Shown here: in pieces, positions 12,501 to 26,372 of the stretch
Layout of the letters: each line of letters begins with the position of its first letter
How positions within the stretch are numbered: the stretch's first letter is position 1
Source: Lagopus muta
Lineage: Eukaryota; Chordata; Aves; Galliformes; Phasianidae
Length of the DNA stretch: 64,000 bases
Assembly: GCF_023343835.1 (NCBI RefSeq)
Contig: NC_064437.1
Location: 4,664,001-4,728,000 of the forward strand
Direction of reading: 5' to 3'
The notes under the pieces: model-generated
Told to the model about the DNA's origin: nothing
Databases searched by the model: none
What the model saw: the letters and a program-made list of their open reading frames with translations, nothing else
Translations under genes and position numbers: made by a program

Positions 12501-15500
12501 GACCTTGAGACAATTCCATTACTGAACAGTAAGCCAGAAAGTGACTGGGTTCAAATGTAAAGGTAACAGGCTGTTCAGTGATGCATTATTGTATGTTTTG
12601 TTATTACTTCTCCCGAAACTGACTCATCAGTTCTTGGTTTTACATCAGTCTTCTAAGTTTCCCATATATTTTTCCCCTCCACTGAAGTAGTCATTCAGGG
12701 TATGGACAGAATAGGTCTGACTCTGGTTTTTCAACTCCATGCATATTTATGTGTGAGATCAAATGTCACTTCAATGCTTTTTTAGCAGTTTTAATTTTTT
12801 GCCTTCTTTTTTAAAAAAAAAAAAAATCTGCAGATGGTGAGAGATGAAAACCTGAAATTTATGAAGAACAGAGATGTATACAGTAGTGACTACTTCAGTT
12901 TTGTTCTGTCACTGGCTTCACTAAATGCTGTAAGTAATGAGACTTAATATTTGAGTACTCTGAAAACACTAACTAGCAATAGTTAGAGAAGCCCCAGAAC
13001 AGGAAGTTTAGAAGATAATTGTTTGGTATGATTTTGCTTTTCAAACTGAGCTCTTCTTGGACTCCAGTAATTCGTCACACTGATAGCATCCATCTCAAAG
13101 CTGACTCCAGCCTTCTGCTGCAGCAGAGGGGGAAAATGTCATTGTGCCATAATAATTAAAAAAAATAATAAATTAACTGATGCAAACAGAGCTCTGCAGG
13201 GGCAGAAATTCCCCTGTGAATGGAAGGTACAAAAATTGGCATTAGTAATTTTGAAGTTGATAGACCTTCATTTGAATATAGTTTAGTTTTTCCAAGTGTA
13301 GTTATGGACTAATAAACAAACCAGTATTTATTACATCCACAGGCATTGTGGGCCTTCCAGCAAGTTTGTTCCTGTTTTAGCATATATGTTGAACTAGCAT
13401 AGTCGTTACTGGAAACAGATTGCAGCACAGACAAGTGTGGTTTGTCTTGTTTTCTAAATGAAGTAAATAACTTGAATAGAGCATGCTGACTTATTTAGGA
13501 GACAGAATGTGTGCTGCAGGTATAGGTCTGCTCTGGAGTAAATGTGGTGTTTCTTTCAGACGAAGGTAAAACATCCTTACTATCCGTGTATGGCAAAGGT
13601 GAGCTTACAGTTGGCAGTCCAGTTCCTCTTCCAAACTTATCTCCGAACCAAGAAGAAACTCAGGTAAGGTCTGACTGTGGGAAAGCCACTTCTGACCCAG
13701 CAGAAAAGGAAGAAGTGAAATGGCACATTGTTTGGGTTTTGCAGCTGTTTTTCATTACTGACTGTTTCCCCTGGTTTGGTTTTAAAGGGCTGATACAGAA
13801 GAGTGGATTGCAACCATAGATGCACTGCTCTCCAAAAGTATTGATGCTTGTCAGTGGTTAGTTGAATATTTTGTTGGACCAGAGGGCCGGGAGCTTGTAA
13901 AGTAAGTGCCTATTTCTGTCTTCCGTGTTTTGTGTCTTGCCTGTGGATTGGGCTTTGAAATAATGTGATCTGGCATACCTGTACTGATTGCCAAGAAGTT
14001 GACTGTGCATGTTCTTTAAACAGGTGCTCTAAATTGTCTGCTAAGAAAATGTTAGAAATAAAAACCTCTGTTCAGATTTTTCAGTAATTCTGAAAATATG
14101 ACAATAGTGCAGTGTAGATGAAGGATGCAAACTAATTTAATTCAGAGGGATGCCTTGGAATGTGTTTGTCAAGTCACTCCTGCAAGTGGAGGGAAAGAGA
14201 ATGTGGTGAAAATGTTTAGGGTAAGGTAAGTTAAATACTTACCTGACAGTGATCACAAATGAATTGCATTGTATTTCACTCACCACCTCAAGATAAGCTT
14301 AAGGCAATTCTTGGAGAACTGATAACAGGGGGATTTGCCAGCCTAAAGAGGAGGTTGTCTTACGAGTTGTGTTGGAGGACAGGATCCTGTGGTAGCTTTT
14401 AGTTTTAGATTTTTGTTCTTTGAATGAATAAAGCAGTGTTATAGGCTTTTGTAGTGAGAAGCAGGAGTGCAGGAACACAAGTTAAAGCTTATCCACAGAA
14501 GTGTAATGTAAGAGGTGTTTTTGAACTGTTACCCTTATTAAAATGATAAATACCACACTTAATCATAGTATATATATGTACACTTTGATTCCAGTTCTTC
14601 TTGCAGCTTTTCCTTTTGTTTTCCAGGACTTTCCTCCTGGAATGCAGCGTAAGAGAGGTGCGAGTTGCTGTAGCTACTATTCTTGAAAAAACCCTCGACA
14701 GTGCCTTGCTTTATCAAGAGAAGGTTAGTGACACCTCATCAGCCATGATCCTGCTGATTGTCTCTACCCAGTATCTCTTGTTTCGCTTGCAGGCAATGCA
14801 GTGTGATTTGCGTATGACAAAGTGGAAAGTTCTCATCTTCAGCAGGCTTGTAGCTCTTTCTTGAATAGGTTAATGCTTGTCTGCTCCTACCGTGGGAAGT
14901 AACGTGCTGCTGTAATTCTTAGAAGTTTAAAGTATTAAACAGTTCTGTCTCATTTCAACGTGAATGTATGGCATCTCACGAAAGTGCGGTTTCCAAATAT
15001 TAAAAGAATGTAAGGTTTATTCTCTTTCTCTGTAACAGAGAGAGCCCAGAAATCAGCTTAGTTTTTAACTCGCTCTGAGTCAGAAGCCCACAGCAGTACA
15101 GCAGTAACTGAGCTGTCACGTCCCAGGGAGAGACTGGAACTATGGTTGTTGTTCAGTGGTTTAACTTCTTACTAAAAAATCTGGGCAAGTAAGTTTGGGA
15201 AGTGCAGGTTTGTTATATTTGGCTCTTTTTAATACCGTAAGAAAACCCAGCAGAAATTATGTGAAAATGCCTGAGGCTCACCTGTTTCTTATGGGATATC
15301 TGAACCAAGTCATTCGTATTAAAGAAGTCTGCCAGAAATACTTTGTCATCTGTCATATTTCTATAAGCTGTCAGTGGAGATGGCAGGGACTTTCAGGTGC
15401 CCAAATCTTGTTTAGTCTGAAGTGATTTTCTTGCATCCAATTCTAATATTTTTTTTTAAAGCAGTGTTATGGCTGGAAGGCACAACTGTTGTGTGAAGAA

Positions 15501-18500
15501 AATTCCTTATTTAAAGCTTCGAGGAAAGATTGCTGTGACGTTCTCTAAGCTTAATAGAGTAGTAGGAAGATGGGCATTTAAAATGTAGCTGAAGAGCTTC
15601 TGATTACTTACTGTTAGCTGTTCATGTTAACAAAGATGCAGTAGGTATTATACCAAGGCCCTTAGTGTGCTCAGTGTATTACTGTAATGACCAGAACATT
15701 TGAACATCAGTTACATTGTGACTAATTTGAATTGCTTTAAAAAATATTGCAAACTTGTGTAACTACTGAGTTTCACTTCTATAAGCAAGTTACCCATGTG
15801 AAAGCAAGTTACTGATGCTTTCACTACACTCCTGTTTAATATATGCACATAAATTCAGAGTTGGAAATGGTAAGTTTGTAGTCCTACGTTAGCTATTTAT
15901 GTTAATCACAGCAAGTGTAGCTGACCATACATACTGTTTTGTTAATCAAACTTGAAAATGTAGAAATGCCTGTATTTTAAGCAGGAGAGAAGCATTTAAA
16001 TGCAAGTTAATAATTGTTTTTGCAGTTAAAAAGTCTACATCAGTTATTGGAGGTGCTACTTGCTTTGCTGGATAAAGATGTTCCTGAAAACTGTAAAAAC
16101 TGTGCTCAGTACTTCTTACTATTCAACAATTTTGTGCAGAAGGTAAGCAACCATTTGTCATCTTTTCACATTACTTCAATTTTAAAGGACAACAGTAAGA
16201 CAGTAAAACAATCTTCATGGAAGGTTTAAGCAGCGCAGTGAAACTCTTCCAGAAATGTGTTTGTTCCTTGTTTCAGGGTGGTTCTTTTTCTCTTTTGTGT
16301 GCTGAGTGACTTTGAACACTGATAAGGGATAAAATCATACAAAAACATTCAAGCAAATTATACCTAGTGAGGATGTCATTTCCAAAGTCTGTGTTGAGGT
16401 TTTGTTCACTGGGGACTTTTTGACTGTTTAAAATATATATATATATATATATATATACTAAGGTGTTGGAGGGGGGTTTTTTTGTCCTGTAAAAAGTAGA
16501 AACATTGAAACATTGACAGCACAGTACTGTGCTGTTCACCTTATTGTGGGTTCTGTCTATCCCTTAATTCTTCTGTTTGTTTGTTTGCTTCTTTTATAGT
16601 TATTTTGCCTATACTGATCCTGACAAAGTTTCTCTAGTGTGCTGTATGCAATGAGGTGTCTTTTAAAGCGTAGCTTTGTCAAGTTCACAACTTCTTAAAG
16701 ATGTTTAGCCAAGTTTTACTTCTGTCCCTTAGAGCACGAATTCTTTACCTAGATAGGTCTGTAATGTGTTATTATTGTCTAAACAGCAGGGTATAAGGGC
16801 TAGCAGTCTTCTTCTCAGACATTCTGCTTTGAGGCACATGATCAACTTTCTCCTTGGTCCCAACCGTCAGAGTAATCAGGTAAAGCTTATGTACCTGTTC
16901 CTGTGTTTAAGATTCTTACATTATGGGCAAAAACCTTGTTGGTTGATTGATTTAAAGTAGATCACTCCTTAAATTATTCTGCACGTTTCATGCGAGTCTT
17001 AGCATTCCTCTGTGCTGCCATGAAGAAGTAGCAGTGTTGGCAGAAGTTGAGGCATTCTGGTGTTAATAAACTGTGAACCAAATTTGAAGTCTTAGAATGT
17101 GGTGGTGGGCTGTTAAGGATATTGTTCTGTTTTGACTTAACAGAATTTGATTCATTAGTCAATCAGACCTCACTTAAATCTCCCCTTTGTCTGAAACAGA
17201 ACCGCAGGTGGAGTTCAGCGCAAGCTCGTGAGTTTGGATATCTTCACAATACTGTCGCATTACTTGTTCTGCACTCTGATGTCTCTTCACAAAGAAATGT
17301 TGGTAAGAATTGCATTTTTGGCTTTTGGTAACATTGCATTTCAGTTATTTTGATTGGGAGTAATTTCAGCATCAGTAAGGCCTTGCCTCTTGTGAACAAG
17401 TCAGCTTGTGTTGTTGGCTGTGAGAGACTCACATCTGTTATGTCTCTTATATCTCTCATAATGGGAGTCTCTAGACTGAGCTACTGCAGAATAATCAATG
17501 AAACACTGTGTTGGATATTTTTTACAGGAGGCAGAGTTTTCCAAATAAACATAATAAAAGAATGAGTTTGGACTTCCAGTGCCCTAAAGAAGGAATTTAA
17601 AGTTGTTCTTTGTGAAAAGAAAACTTGATTTTTATCCGAGGTTTATAGTTTCTGGAGTTGGAGGCAATCAAAACTTGTAACAGAAGAATGATAAATGCTT
17701 TGAGCATGATGAATGTGCAGTAGTGGGAGTGAAATTAGATACCAAAGCGATCTGAACATTCTGCTTTTGCTTTCTTGCAGTTCTTCATTTCCCTATATTG
17801 TCAATAATGTAAATGATACATTAGCATAAAGTTTGTTATTTGGGCTGGCACCATAAAAGCTAGTCAAGGTGAATGACTTTAGAAATGACAAGGTAGCAAA
17901 TGTCAGCAGTGACTTCAAGGTGTGTAGAACAATGTCATTTATTAGTGGATTGTTTTTCTGTTTGCTGTTGTAGCTCCTGGTCTCTTTAAGCAACGTCCAC
18001 CTCTAAGCATCACTACTTCAGGTCCACTTTTGACACTCCATGAAGAAGTGGAAGCCTTGTTGTTCTTGTCCGAGGGAAAACCTTACCTAATAGAGGTATC
18101 TATCTGTTCTAAATTCTACCTTACTTGAACGTATATCTGGTCTGATAGTGCTAACTTGAGTTGTTCTCACTGAATGGGCCATGCTTGACCCAGGCCCCTG
18201 GAGCTGGGCAGCAGGAGCTGAGTGAAGTGCTGTGAGAAAAGGGAGAAAGAAATACACCCTTCCTGAAGAAGAATAATATTTTATCATAAACTTGATCCAT
18301 CTCTTGAAAATTGTATGGCTACATACAGAATTATTTGCATCTTTCCTTTAGGTGATGTATGCATTACGAGAGCTAACTGGATCTCTGTCGGTTCTCATTG
18401 AGATGGTGGTGTACTGCTGCTTTTGTAATGAGCACTTTTCCTTTACTGTGCTACACTTCATCAAGGTATGGATATTAAGATGGGGTATTTACATAAGTGT

Positions 18501-21500
18501 TTGTTCTGAGCTTTGGTTATGCTGTCTTATGTTAGAATGGCACTGGGATCTGCAGCAGAGCAGTCAGTACAGTTTGCTGGATTTTGGGAAGGTTTTCTTG
18601 TTTTTTAACTTCTGCAGTTTAAAATAACTAATTTTCAAAAGGCTGTGAAGCACTCTGTCAGTTCTTTGCACCATCAACCTATTTTACCTATTATTTATTT
18701 TATTTGTGAATAATTTTATATTTCTTAATGCAGACTCAACTGGAAACTGCTCCACCTCATGAATTGAAAAACATATTCCAGTTACTCCATGAGATACTGG
18801 TAGGTGAATGGTAAAGACCTGCACATTAAGTACAGGATGGATTTTCTGTCAGTGCATAATAAAGAAGGCAGAGATGCACAGATGATCTCAACATTCACAA
18901 ATCTTCGATCCTTCTGTTCAAAAGTTTATAACTTTTCACAATTCCATTAACAACAGATTATCAGCACAGTAACTTCATAAGTCTCATTTGATTTTCACGT
19001 TGAGGTGGTTAAAACCATTTTATAGTGCAGATGCAGGCCTCAAGCATGACTTCTGTTGACCTTTTCCTTTTTTGCCAGGTCATCGAAGACCCCTTACAAG
19101 TAGAGCGCATCAAATTTGCCTTTGAAACTGAAAATGGATTAATAGGCAAGTAAGCCAGTGTGTGAATGCTCCTATCTTCTGCTAACCCTTGTGCTGATAA
19201 TTCTTATAATCCTCTGGTTTCTTAATCCTTCTGTTTTATTTCTGATGGAAAACAACTTGACATTATCTGATTTAACAACCACCACTGAAGTGAAGTTACT
19301 AAAGCAACTAAAGACCCAGAATGATGAGAGCTTGCTTCGTATGAATCAGGAGAAATGGCTTTTTGTGTAACAGAGATGCAGATGAGCCACACAGTGCTCA
19401 AAGAGCATATCTAATCAGCAAGTGCTGCTTGGGTATCTCTTTCAGAGCTGTTTGGTTGAGAAGCTGTTTCAGATTATGGCTTTCACCTGATTTTTTTGTT
19501 TCAGATTCTGTTAGTGAGAAAGAAATTTAAAAAAAAAAAAAAATTCTCTCTTATGCTTCACTGCTCTTCTGGTTACTGATTTCCATGTATGACTAACAGA
19601 AGAGAAGATAACAGGAAGTAATGTAAGGGAATAGTGGTTATTTTAGTTCCAGATATGTTGGTCCCACTTGGACCAATCCAGTTCTGTAGTTTAAACAGTA
19701 CATGGCACTTTATTTCTGCAGAGGAGAGATGCAATTATTCAATTTAATCTTTATATTGTAGGCTTGTTGTTTTTATTGTTGAATGGCACACTTTCTGAGA
19801 ACTGCTGTGAGTTTTGGGAATTAGTGTTGTGGGTTTACCTTGGAGTTCCCTAGCAACAGCACTAAACAACTTTCAGTTTCTCTGCATGTGGTCCATGACC
19901 TGTCAGTCACGTTGGCTGCTTTTACTCCAAGAAAAGAAAGTAGCAAATAATAGTTGTCTGTGGTCCTTACCAGGATTTTTACTATCTTGTTTGTGTAACA
20001 AAGCTTCAGGCATTATCCTAGTTTTTTTGCAATTATAATCCAGGAGGAAGCTGGTGGTTTCCTCCTTTTTTACTGTGGCTTCAAACTTTATTTCTTTCAA
20101 ATCTGTAACCGTAGCAATTATCTAACATAAAATGGAATATAGGGGAAAAAAAACTGTGTTAGGAGAGGGCTGTTTAAAGTTCAGGTACCATGTTTGAAAG
20201 AATTACTGCCTTTTGACTTGGATCTGTTTTTAATCCAGTAGTTCTGTAATTACTCAAAACTGCCAGTGATGCAGCAGTGTGTTGAGCACAAGTGCTCATG
20301 CTCACATCTGTAGCAAAACCTTTTCCCACGTAAGCTAAAATTCTAGCTTCAAGCTTGTTGCATTTTTGACCTGGTTGGTACACAGCAGTCTGATCTGTGG
20401 TTTTTAATCCAAGTGTTTCTTCCCACAGCCTTGATGCACCACAGCAACCATGTGGACAGCAGTCGCTGTTACCAGTGTGTCAAGTTCCTTGTTACTTTGG
20501 CTCAGAAGTGAGTAGTGTGGGTTTCATTGTTTAATTTATTCTTGCATTAGACCCCACTGTGACTGTTCAGGCTGCTGCTCTTTCTACTTCTGTTCAGCTT
20601 TAGCTTCTGTTACTGTAATATAAGTAGTGCTTATAGTAGTAGCTGCCTAGCATTAAGACCAAGATAAAGATAAGAAAACTGCCCCAGACATATGAAATAT
20701 TGTGATTACTAAATTCTGTTTGCTTGGAAGTTGGCAGATGTTTTGATAAAGCATAGTTCTGAAATAAGTGTATCTGTACAGAGGTACTACTTTGTGTAAA
20801 CTTTATGGTTCTTACTAACTTGGTTAATAACAGAATTATTCAGCTGAAGTCAGCATACAGAGGGCAGCAGCATAAAGAAATATATGTGGATTATTATTTT
20901 TTTTCCCTTGACAAGAGTGCCTTGTTCATTAATAATGAAACTCATTTCGATTTCCAAGGTGCCCTACTGCAAAAGATTATTTCAAGGAGAATTCCCACCA
21001 CTGGAGTTGGGCTGTGCAGTGGCTACAGAAAAAGGTAGTTTGGCTGTAACTGTCTGGAGAAACATCACTTTATTTACAGCAAGAATTATAAAACCTCCAT
21101 TCTCTATTTGAATCTTAAGTTGATTTAAGACAAAAATACAAACTACTTTATTTTTTTTTTTACCATGAGAGCTTGGATGAAGTTAAACCTGGTACATTCA
21201 AAAACTTTGGTGAGCCACCGTATGTTTTAGGCTTAGCTGTTTGTGCAATAAATGTAACTGAGTGGAAATGGTCATAATGATTATTGTTCTTTGTCATGTG
21301 GGAAGCTTTCAGTGCCACTATATTCCTGTTAGGCTTCTTTTCATTGGAGGAGTGGATTTCTTGCAGAATCCTCTAAGCTTTGCACAGAACACAGCTTTTG
21401 ATATGTCCAGCTTTTTGTTTCTATGTAATCTTGTCAGTAGGGTGTTCGCAGTGCAGCTGGCACTTGTTGTCACTCTTCTCTTGAACGGACAGCTCTGGAT

Positions 21501-22471
21501 AGTTCTGTGCCTATTTTTACAATCTACTGGCTTCCGAAAGTGTTTGTTGAATATCTGGATCTACTGCTCTTCAGCTGCATAACCTGTAGTCATGTTGTTG
21601 GCAGACAGAAGGAGCTGATGACTAGGCTTCAGCTGAGGGGCAGTAGTCTCTGAAACTGTTCTTGGCTGCATCAGAAGGCTGTATCTCAGCTCTCCAGCTT
21701 GTTGATGGATTCAGGAAGCTTATTCCAGACTTGTTAGCCTACCTGTCATCACAAGTGTATAAGATCTTACACGTGTAGAGCTCATACTGCAATTCTGTAG
21801 CTTTCCTGTTTTTTTTATGCTTTTTTTAATGCACCTTTTAATGCAGATGTCTGAACATTACTGGGCACCTCAGAGCAACGTTTCCAATGAGACATCAACT
21901 GCAAAAACCTTCCAGCGCACTATTTCAGCACAGGTATGTGTGTGTCAGTCCTGGGAGATGGCATGAAGCTTGGTTTATTTCCCCTCTCACTTTTCAGTTA
22001 GCAGCTATAGTTTTAGCAGCTTTACCATATTCCACTGTACTTCATGCCATTCCTACCTGGCAAACCTGTATCTTGTGGCTGTCTCTGTAGAAATTAATCC
22101 ATACAATTATCTTGTCTTTTCCTTACAGGACACACTTGCCTATGCCACAGCATTGCTGAATGAAAAAGATCAGTCTGGAAGCAGTAATGGGTCAGAAAGC
22201 AGTCCAGCCAACGAGAACGGAGACAGACATCTACAGCAGGTAATTAACAACTAAATGAGGGCATGTTTATTGTCAGTTGCATTGCTCGACTTGTGTCTGG
22301 AGTTTGGGTCAGAACCATCACTGAATGTAATCACAATAATTGTGTGCCTGATGAAAAATAAATAATGTACCATATCTTTCTCTCCCCACCCCTTGTGTGT
22401 GTTGAAAGGGCTCAGAGTCTCCTATGATGATTGGTGAGACTAAAAGTGACCTTGATGATGTTGACCCGTAA
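512..22471 (+). CDS. USP24: USP24, ubiquitin-specific peptidase 24 (3' part, 36 exons)
   Basis: Cysteine deubiquitinase. The window holds the C-terminal 1,408 codons of a protein that is about 2,620 aa in human; the 5' exons lie outside. Exons read: 512-607, 763-991, 1934-2093, 2318-2473, 3052-3122, 3633-3793, 4611-4672, 5231-5422, 5724-5841, 6574-6718, 7132-7251, 8476-8601, 8804-8902, 9106-9188, 9410-9551, 9938-10057, 10451-10671, 11066-11190, 11793-11934, 12276-12426, 12834-12929, 13560-13663, 13788-13901, 14627-14723, 16026-16142, 16787-16879, 17200-17302, 17974-18095, 18352-18465, 18734-18799, 19079-19145, 20429-20507, 20959-21034, 21847-21933, 22129-22239, 22409-22471. Exon lengths sum to one base plus an exact multiple of three, and every junction keeps frame. 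All introns are GT-AG except the one starting at 19146, which is GC-AG. The C-terminus ends in DDVDP, as I recall for human. No break was seen, so the gene looks functional. Confidence 0.96.
7256..8222 (+). mobile_element. CR1 LINE fragment in a USP24 intron
   Basis: A 5'-truncated CR1 retroposon, sense to USP24, fills most of the intron between the Cys-box exon and the next exon. Translated pieces resemble the C-terminal part of CR1 ORF2 reverse transcriptase: [19 protein letters not shown], then [37 protein letters not shown] and [16 protein letters not shown]. The frame shifts between these pieces, so the copy is decayed. The 3' end near 8200 reads TGTGATTCTCTGA, a degenerate form of the CR1 tail. 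Homology starts within a few bases of the splice donor at 7252. Confidence 0.92.
8726..8743. repeat. poly(A) run in a USP24 intron
   Basis: Eighteen consecutive A residues upstream of the exon starting at 8804. It is a simple homopolymer with no element visibly attached. Confidence 0.85.
16433..16457. repeat. (AT)n microsatellite
   Basis: An uninterrupted AT dinucleotide tract of about 25 bases in the USP24 intron between exons 16026-16142 and 16787-16879. Confidence 0.9.
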
Positions 22472-24890
22472 AAGGATACCCGTGAACCCAAGAACAGATC
22501 AACTCAAACATTTAATGCCTGGTACCTGTTGAAACCTAGAGTCCTATTGCTTATGCTATTACAAGAGTCTGGAAGAGAAGGATCTATGGCAATGCTGGAG
22601 AAGGTTGTTTCCCTGAAAGCTAAAAGCATTTCTTAGCCACGAAGGCTTCAGATTGACAAATGCTCTAGAAAACTGCATCTTCACCTGCAGTAGCTTATGA
22701 CAGTCCAGACACCAACAACATTTTTGTCAAGAAGATTTTATCAAATACACAAACGCTAGTGGTTGAATTTTTATGTGAACATTAAATGAGTGAATGTAAA
22801 ACTGTTGCTTTTCTGTGATGCTGCAAAAAAAAAATTCTTTTGGTTTTTATACAGAGAAAAACCAGACTTGCCCTTATGTATGGAGGGCAAATTTTTAATC
22901 TTTCTGATAATATTGAATAGGAATATTCAAATTTCTGTATAAAGATGTGTGATGACTTACATTTCATTGTAAAATATTAGTTAAAGAATCAGTTTACATA
23001 AGGACTTCTGTATTTAATATGTCTCCCTGCTCATTTGTAAAGCTCTTCAATGGAAGGATCAGTAAGATTGCTCTGCAAGGAGAGCAGCTCCTTACAGAAA
23101 GGTTTGGTCATGGAGCTTCTCGCGTGGCTTGTCTTTTGGGTACCCTTCCAAAAACCACAGGCAGTCAGGAAGGGCCGCAAGAGAAAAAGGTTCTCAAGGT
23201 ATGCAAGTGTTTATGAAAGGATGTTGGTGGGTTTAAAGAAATAATAATTAAAAAAAAAAAAAAAGAGTAGTTTAAAAGAAAAGAAGCACTTTAAAATGGA
23301 TTTCTGTTGCAGTTTTAGTCATGAAATTTTTTACTTTTGGAGACATATTGAATCGAACGTAGTCTCGATCCTGTGACCTGCAATCACTTGCTTGTGCTTT
23401 CAAATTACTGAGAAAGTTAGTATTGGTTGTACATGATGAACAATTCCTTGATTGAGTTTGGGGACACTGTCGTGCAGATTTTATTGAGCAATTTTAACAC
23501 GGGGAAAGAGTGATTTGGCTTTGTTTATATTTTCACTTGACCAGGCAACATTTAAAATATCACAGCTCTTTTGATTTGCTCGTAAACAACTGGAAGGCAG
23601 TTGGGATGATTGGAGCACGGTTTTGTTTTCCACATCAAGCTTAGTTCAGTGACTTCTGGTTCTGGATGCTAGCTTCTTTTGTGCCAACTAACTTCTTACT
23701 TTGTACATTTGCGTTTGTCACATTTTCTGCACTGCTTTTTGCCTTTATTTATGGATTCTGCCTTACTTTAGAAATTATGTAAACAAACATGCACAGAAAT
23801 GGGAGGGCATCTCAAGGAGTGCCTGGGCACCTCCAGAACAGACAAATTTGCCAAGTTAAAGGCACAACCAGCCAAGAAGTGCCTTTGTTTCTTTCTACGG
23901 ACTGTTGCTGAACCAAGAAGCAGCAGACAGCTTTTCACTGTTGTGCACTAATATTGAAATTAACCAGTCATTTCACTGTTGGAAGCAAACATCTGATATG
24001 ATTTCAGCTGTACAGCTTTATAACTTATTGCGGGTTAAGAGAAACGTGTCGTAAATGGCGTGTGCAAAGATGCAAGGGTGGCATTGTAGTGAACAGCTCC
24101 CCTTTTGTTGCTTGATGTTTCTTTTTTCCAAACAATGTCTTCATGGACACGTGGCAAAGTTGGCATTTTATAAATGTTTCTGATAATGTGCTGGGACATT
24201 TTAAATGTGTGACGTTTTAAATTAATTTTGAATAAATCATTTCTTACAGATGCCCTTTCTTCCTTCCCCCACCCCCAACCCTTTGTAATGGGCCCTAAGT
24301 CTTCACAAATAGTCAGTACACAGCGGTGATGGTGATGGAGGAAGCTGGTAATGTTGCTGTGGGTTGGCACCACTTGTCACTTCAGGTTCCTGTTATTTCC
24401 TATGGAAACAACGTCCTCGATTACTGCATGCCCAGAGAAGCACTGATGGGAGAACTGCATCAGGATGGCTCATCACCACTGTATACTTGAAACCAATACA
24501 AACTTTTTCATGGTTCTGCTCACGCTTGTACAAAGTCGATGGTTTTAATTTGCAATAAGGTGATACTCGGTCAATTATTTTGGTTTCCAGCTGCTGTCAT
24601 TTGAACCTGCTGAAGATTATTTTTTTGGGAAATAGAGTTCAACAAAACTAGTTTTTGTGTAAATTGTGATGCATTTCTATGTTGTACTTTTTACTGCCGA
24701 TCTTTTTGGATGAAAATGTTTTTATACAGCTTACATGATGTTCGGTGAGGAGCAGCCTCAGCCTGCCTGTGAGCATTTGGGGAGATACTGTCCAATTAAT
24801 ACATGAACGTGTGGCACTGGAAAAATAGGCAGTCTTGATAAACAGTCTTGGGATTCCTGGTCAATGGAATAAAGTTATTCCTTTCACAGA
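22472..24890 (+). other. USP24: USP24 3' untranslated region
   Basis: AT-rich noncoding sequence after the USP24 stop codon. AATAAA signals occur at 24231-24236 and 24868-24873, so either could end the transcript. No competing gene is seen here. The boundary is inferred from the signals only. Confidence 0.6.
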
Positions 24891-26335
24891 AAACTAGTGT
24901 AGTCTTTAGACTGTGCAACACAGTGTCTTGTGGATCCTCTTGAAAGTTCTTCATCTGGATGATGAGCTCTGAGAGGTTACCCTGCTTACTGGACCTGCCA
25001 GGAGCAAACCAAAGCAACTGCACAGCCTCACACTGGGCATGTTGTGGTGCCTGTCAGATTGTATCTGTCTGCAGTTCCTTTTCCTGACCTTATCTGAATG
25101 ATTTTCCCTAGCTCTGCTTGCAGTCGTGGATTAGACTGGCTTCTGTGTGCCTCACAGCAAGATGAGCAGATGTGTTGGTGCCCAGTGCAGAGAGCTGTGC
25201 TGCTATCCCCATCACCTTTCTGCTTTCCTTTGCAAGCAAAGGTAGAGGCCTCAGGGCATATAAGCACAAGGACTTGTGTTTTGAGCATCACCCAGCCTGC
25301 AGCCTCCCCTGGCAGTGCCTGCCCTGGAGGAGGATGGGGTACCAAGTACACGTGCTGCTTCTTGGGCTGATAAAACTGCCTCAGGTGCCCTTAGGTAACA
25401 GGATCCCTCAGGTTTACCTTAATGGTTTTTTTTTTTCTTCTTTTTTTTTTTTTTTCAGTGTGATCCCCAGAACAAACAAGATGAGTTTTTCTGCTTACCT
25501 GCACACAGATACTGAGCAAGGGCTGATCATGTTCCCGTATCATTGCCCTTCACTGATCTCATGTGTGTGAACTGAGCCGTGAGAGCTATGCTGGACTCTG
25601 CTGTGTGAGCATCCCCATGACTTCTGCCTGCAGCAGTGGAGAAGTGCTTATGGCCCCTGAGTACCTTCAGTCTGCTGGAAATTGCCAGCTGTGCCAGGGC
25701 TTTCTGTAAGCTCTCAGCTATCAGCCCTCTCTTTTTCCCCCCTGTGTGAAGATTGAAGCTGATAAAGCTATGGGTTGTGATTATCTACGTGTTATGTAAT
25801 TACATAGGTTGGGGTTGGGCTTTTGCCATCTTTACCTAAAGAGTTAGAAATGGTTCTAACCTCTCCAAGCAGTGCTTCCTACCTGGGGTCCTGGTGCAGT
25901 TAAAGCTGGAGCAGTGTCTCGTGTCTGTACCAGGCATTCCAGTGGGGGAAAATGCACCTAAAGCTTGACAGATCCACCTGTACCCGTGTTGTTAAGCTTC
26001 ATTTTTAAAGCTGTCCTCAACACAGCACCGAGCAAATTATATTCCAGCAACAGTGAGCTGCTGCTTCCTGAGCCCTGCGCTCACCTGCTGGGCTCGGACC
26101 TTGCCGCCTGCCTCCCGGAGTTGATGGCAATAGCACCAAGGACGTGTTTCCTGAAGCTGGGGGATGTTTCCACAACTTGAAGCTCTTGCATTCCGATGCT
26201 GTTTCAAAAACAAACGGCTGTGTCCCAAACAGAGCAGAGCTCAGAGAGCGCGTCCCAGCTCCTCCCTGGAGCCTTTCCCCCTGGCCATGGACAGAAACCA
26301 GAGCGTGGGTCCGATCTGTTAAAACTGCTCTAGGA
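24891..26335. other. intergenic gap, USP24 and PCSK9 tail-to-tail
   Basis: About 1.4 kb between the last USP24 poly(A) signal and the PCSK9 3' end. It contains a T-rich run at about 25426-25455 and no open frame with recognisable similarity. Nothing further is seen. Confidence 0.6.
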
Positions 26336-26337
26336 AT

Positions 26338-26372
26338 TTTATTTTTAGAAGACATTTATAAAAAGGTTTATT
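26338..26372 (-). promoter_or_regulatory. PCSK9: PCSK9 poly(A) signals
   Basis: Two AATAAA hexamers on the minus strand (plus-strand TTTATT at 26338-26343 and 26367-26372) lie about 550 nt past the PCSK9 stop. They give a 3' UTR of roughly 550-600 nt. Confidence 0.65.

Noticed and set aside
19150-19155. GTAAGC as the donor of the USP24 exon ending near 19145
   Set aside because: It would break the frame into the next exon; the GC donor five bases upstream keeps the conserved reading.
25426-25460. T-rich tract with CAG as a splice acceptor of an unknown gene
   Set aside because: The downstream frame shows no similarity and no donor; it is a simple low-complexity run.
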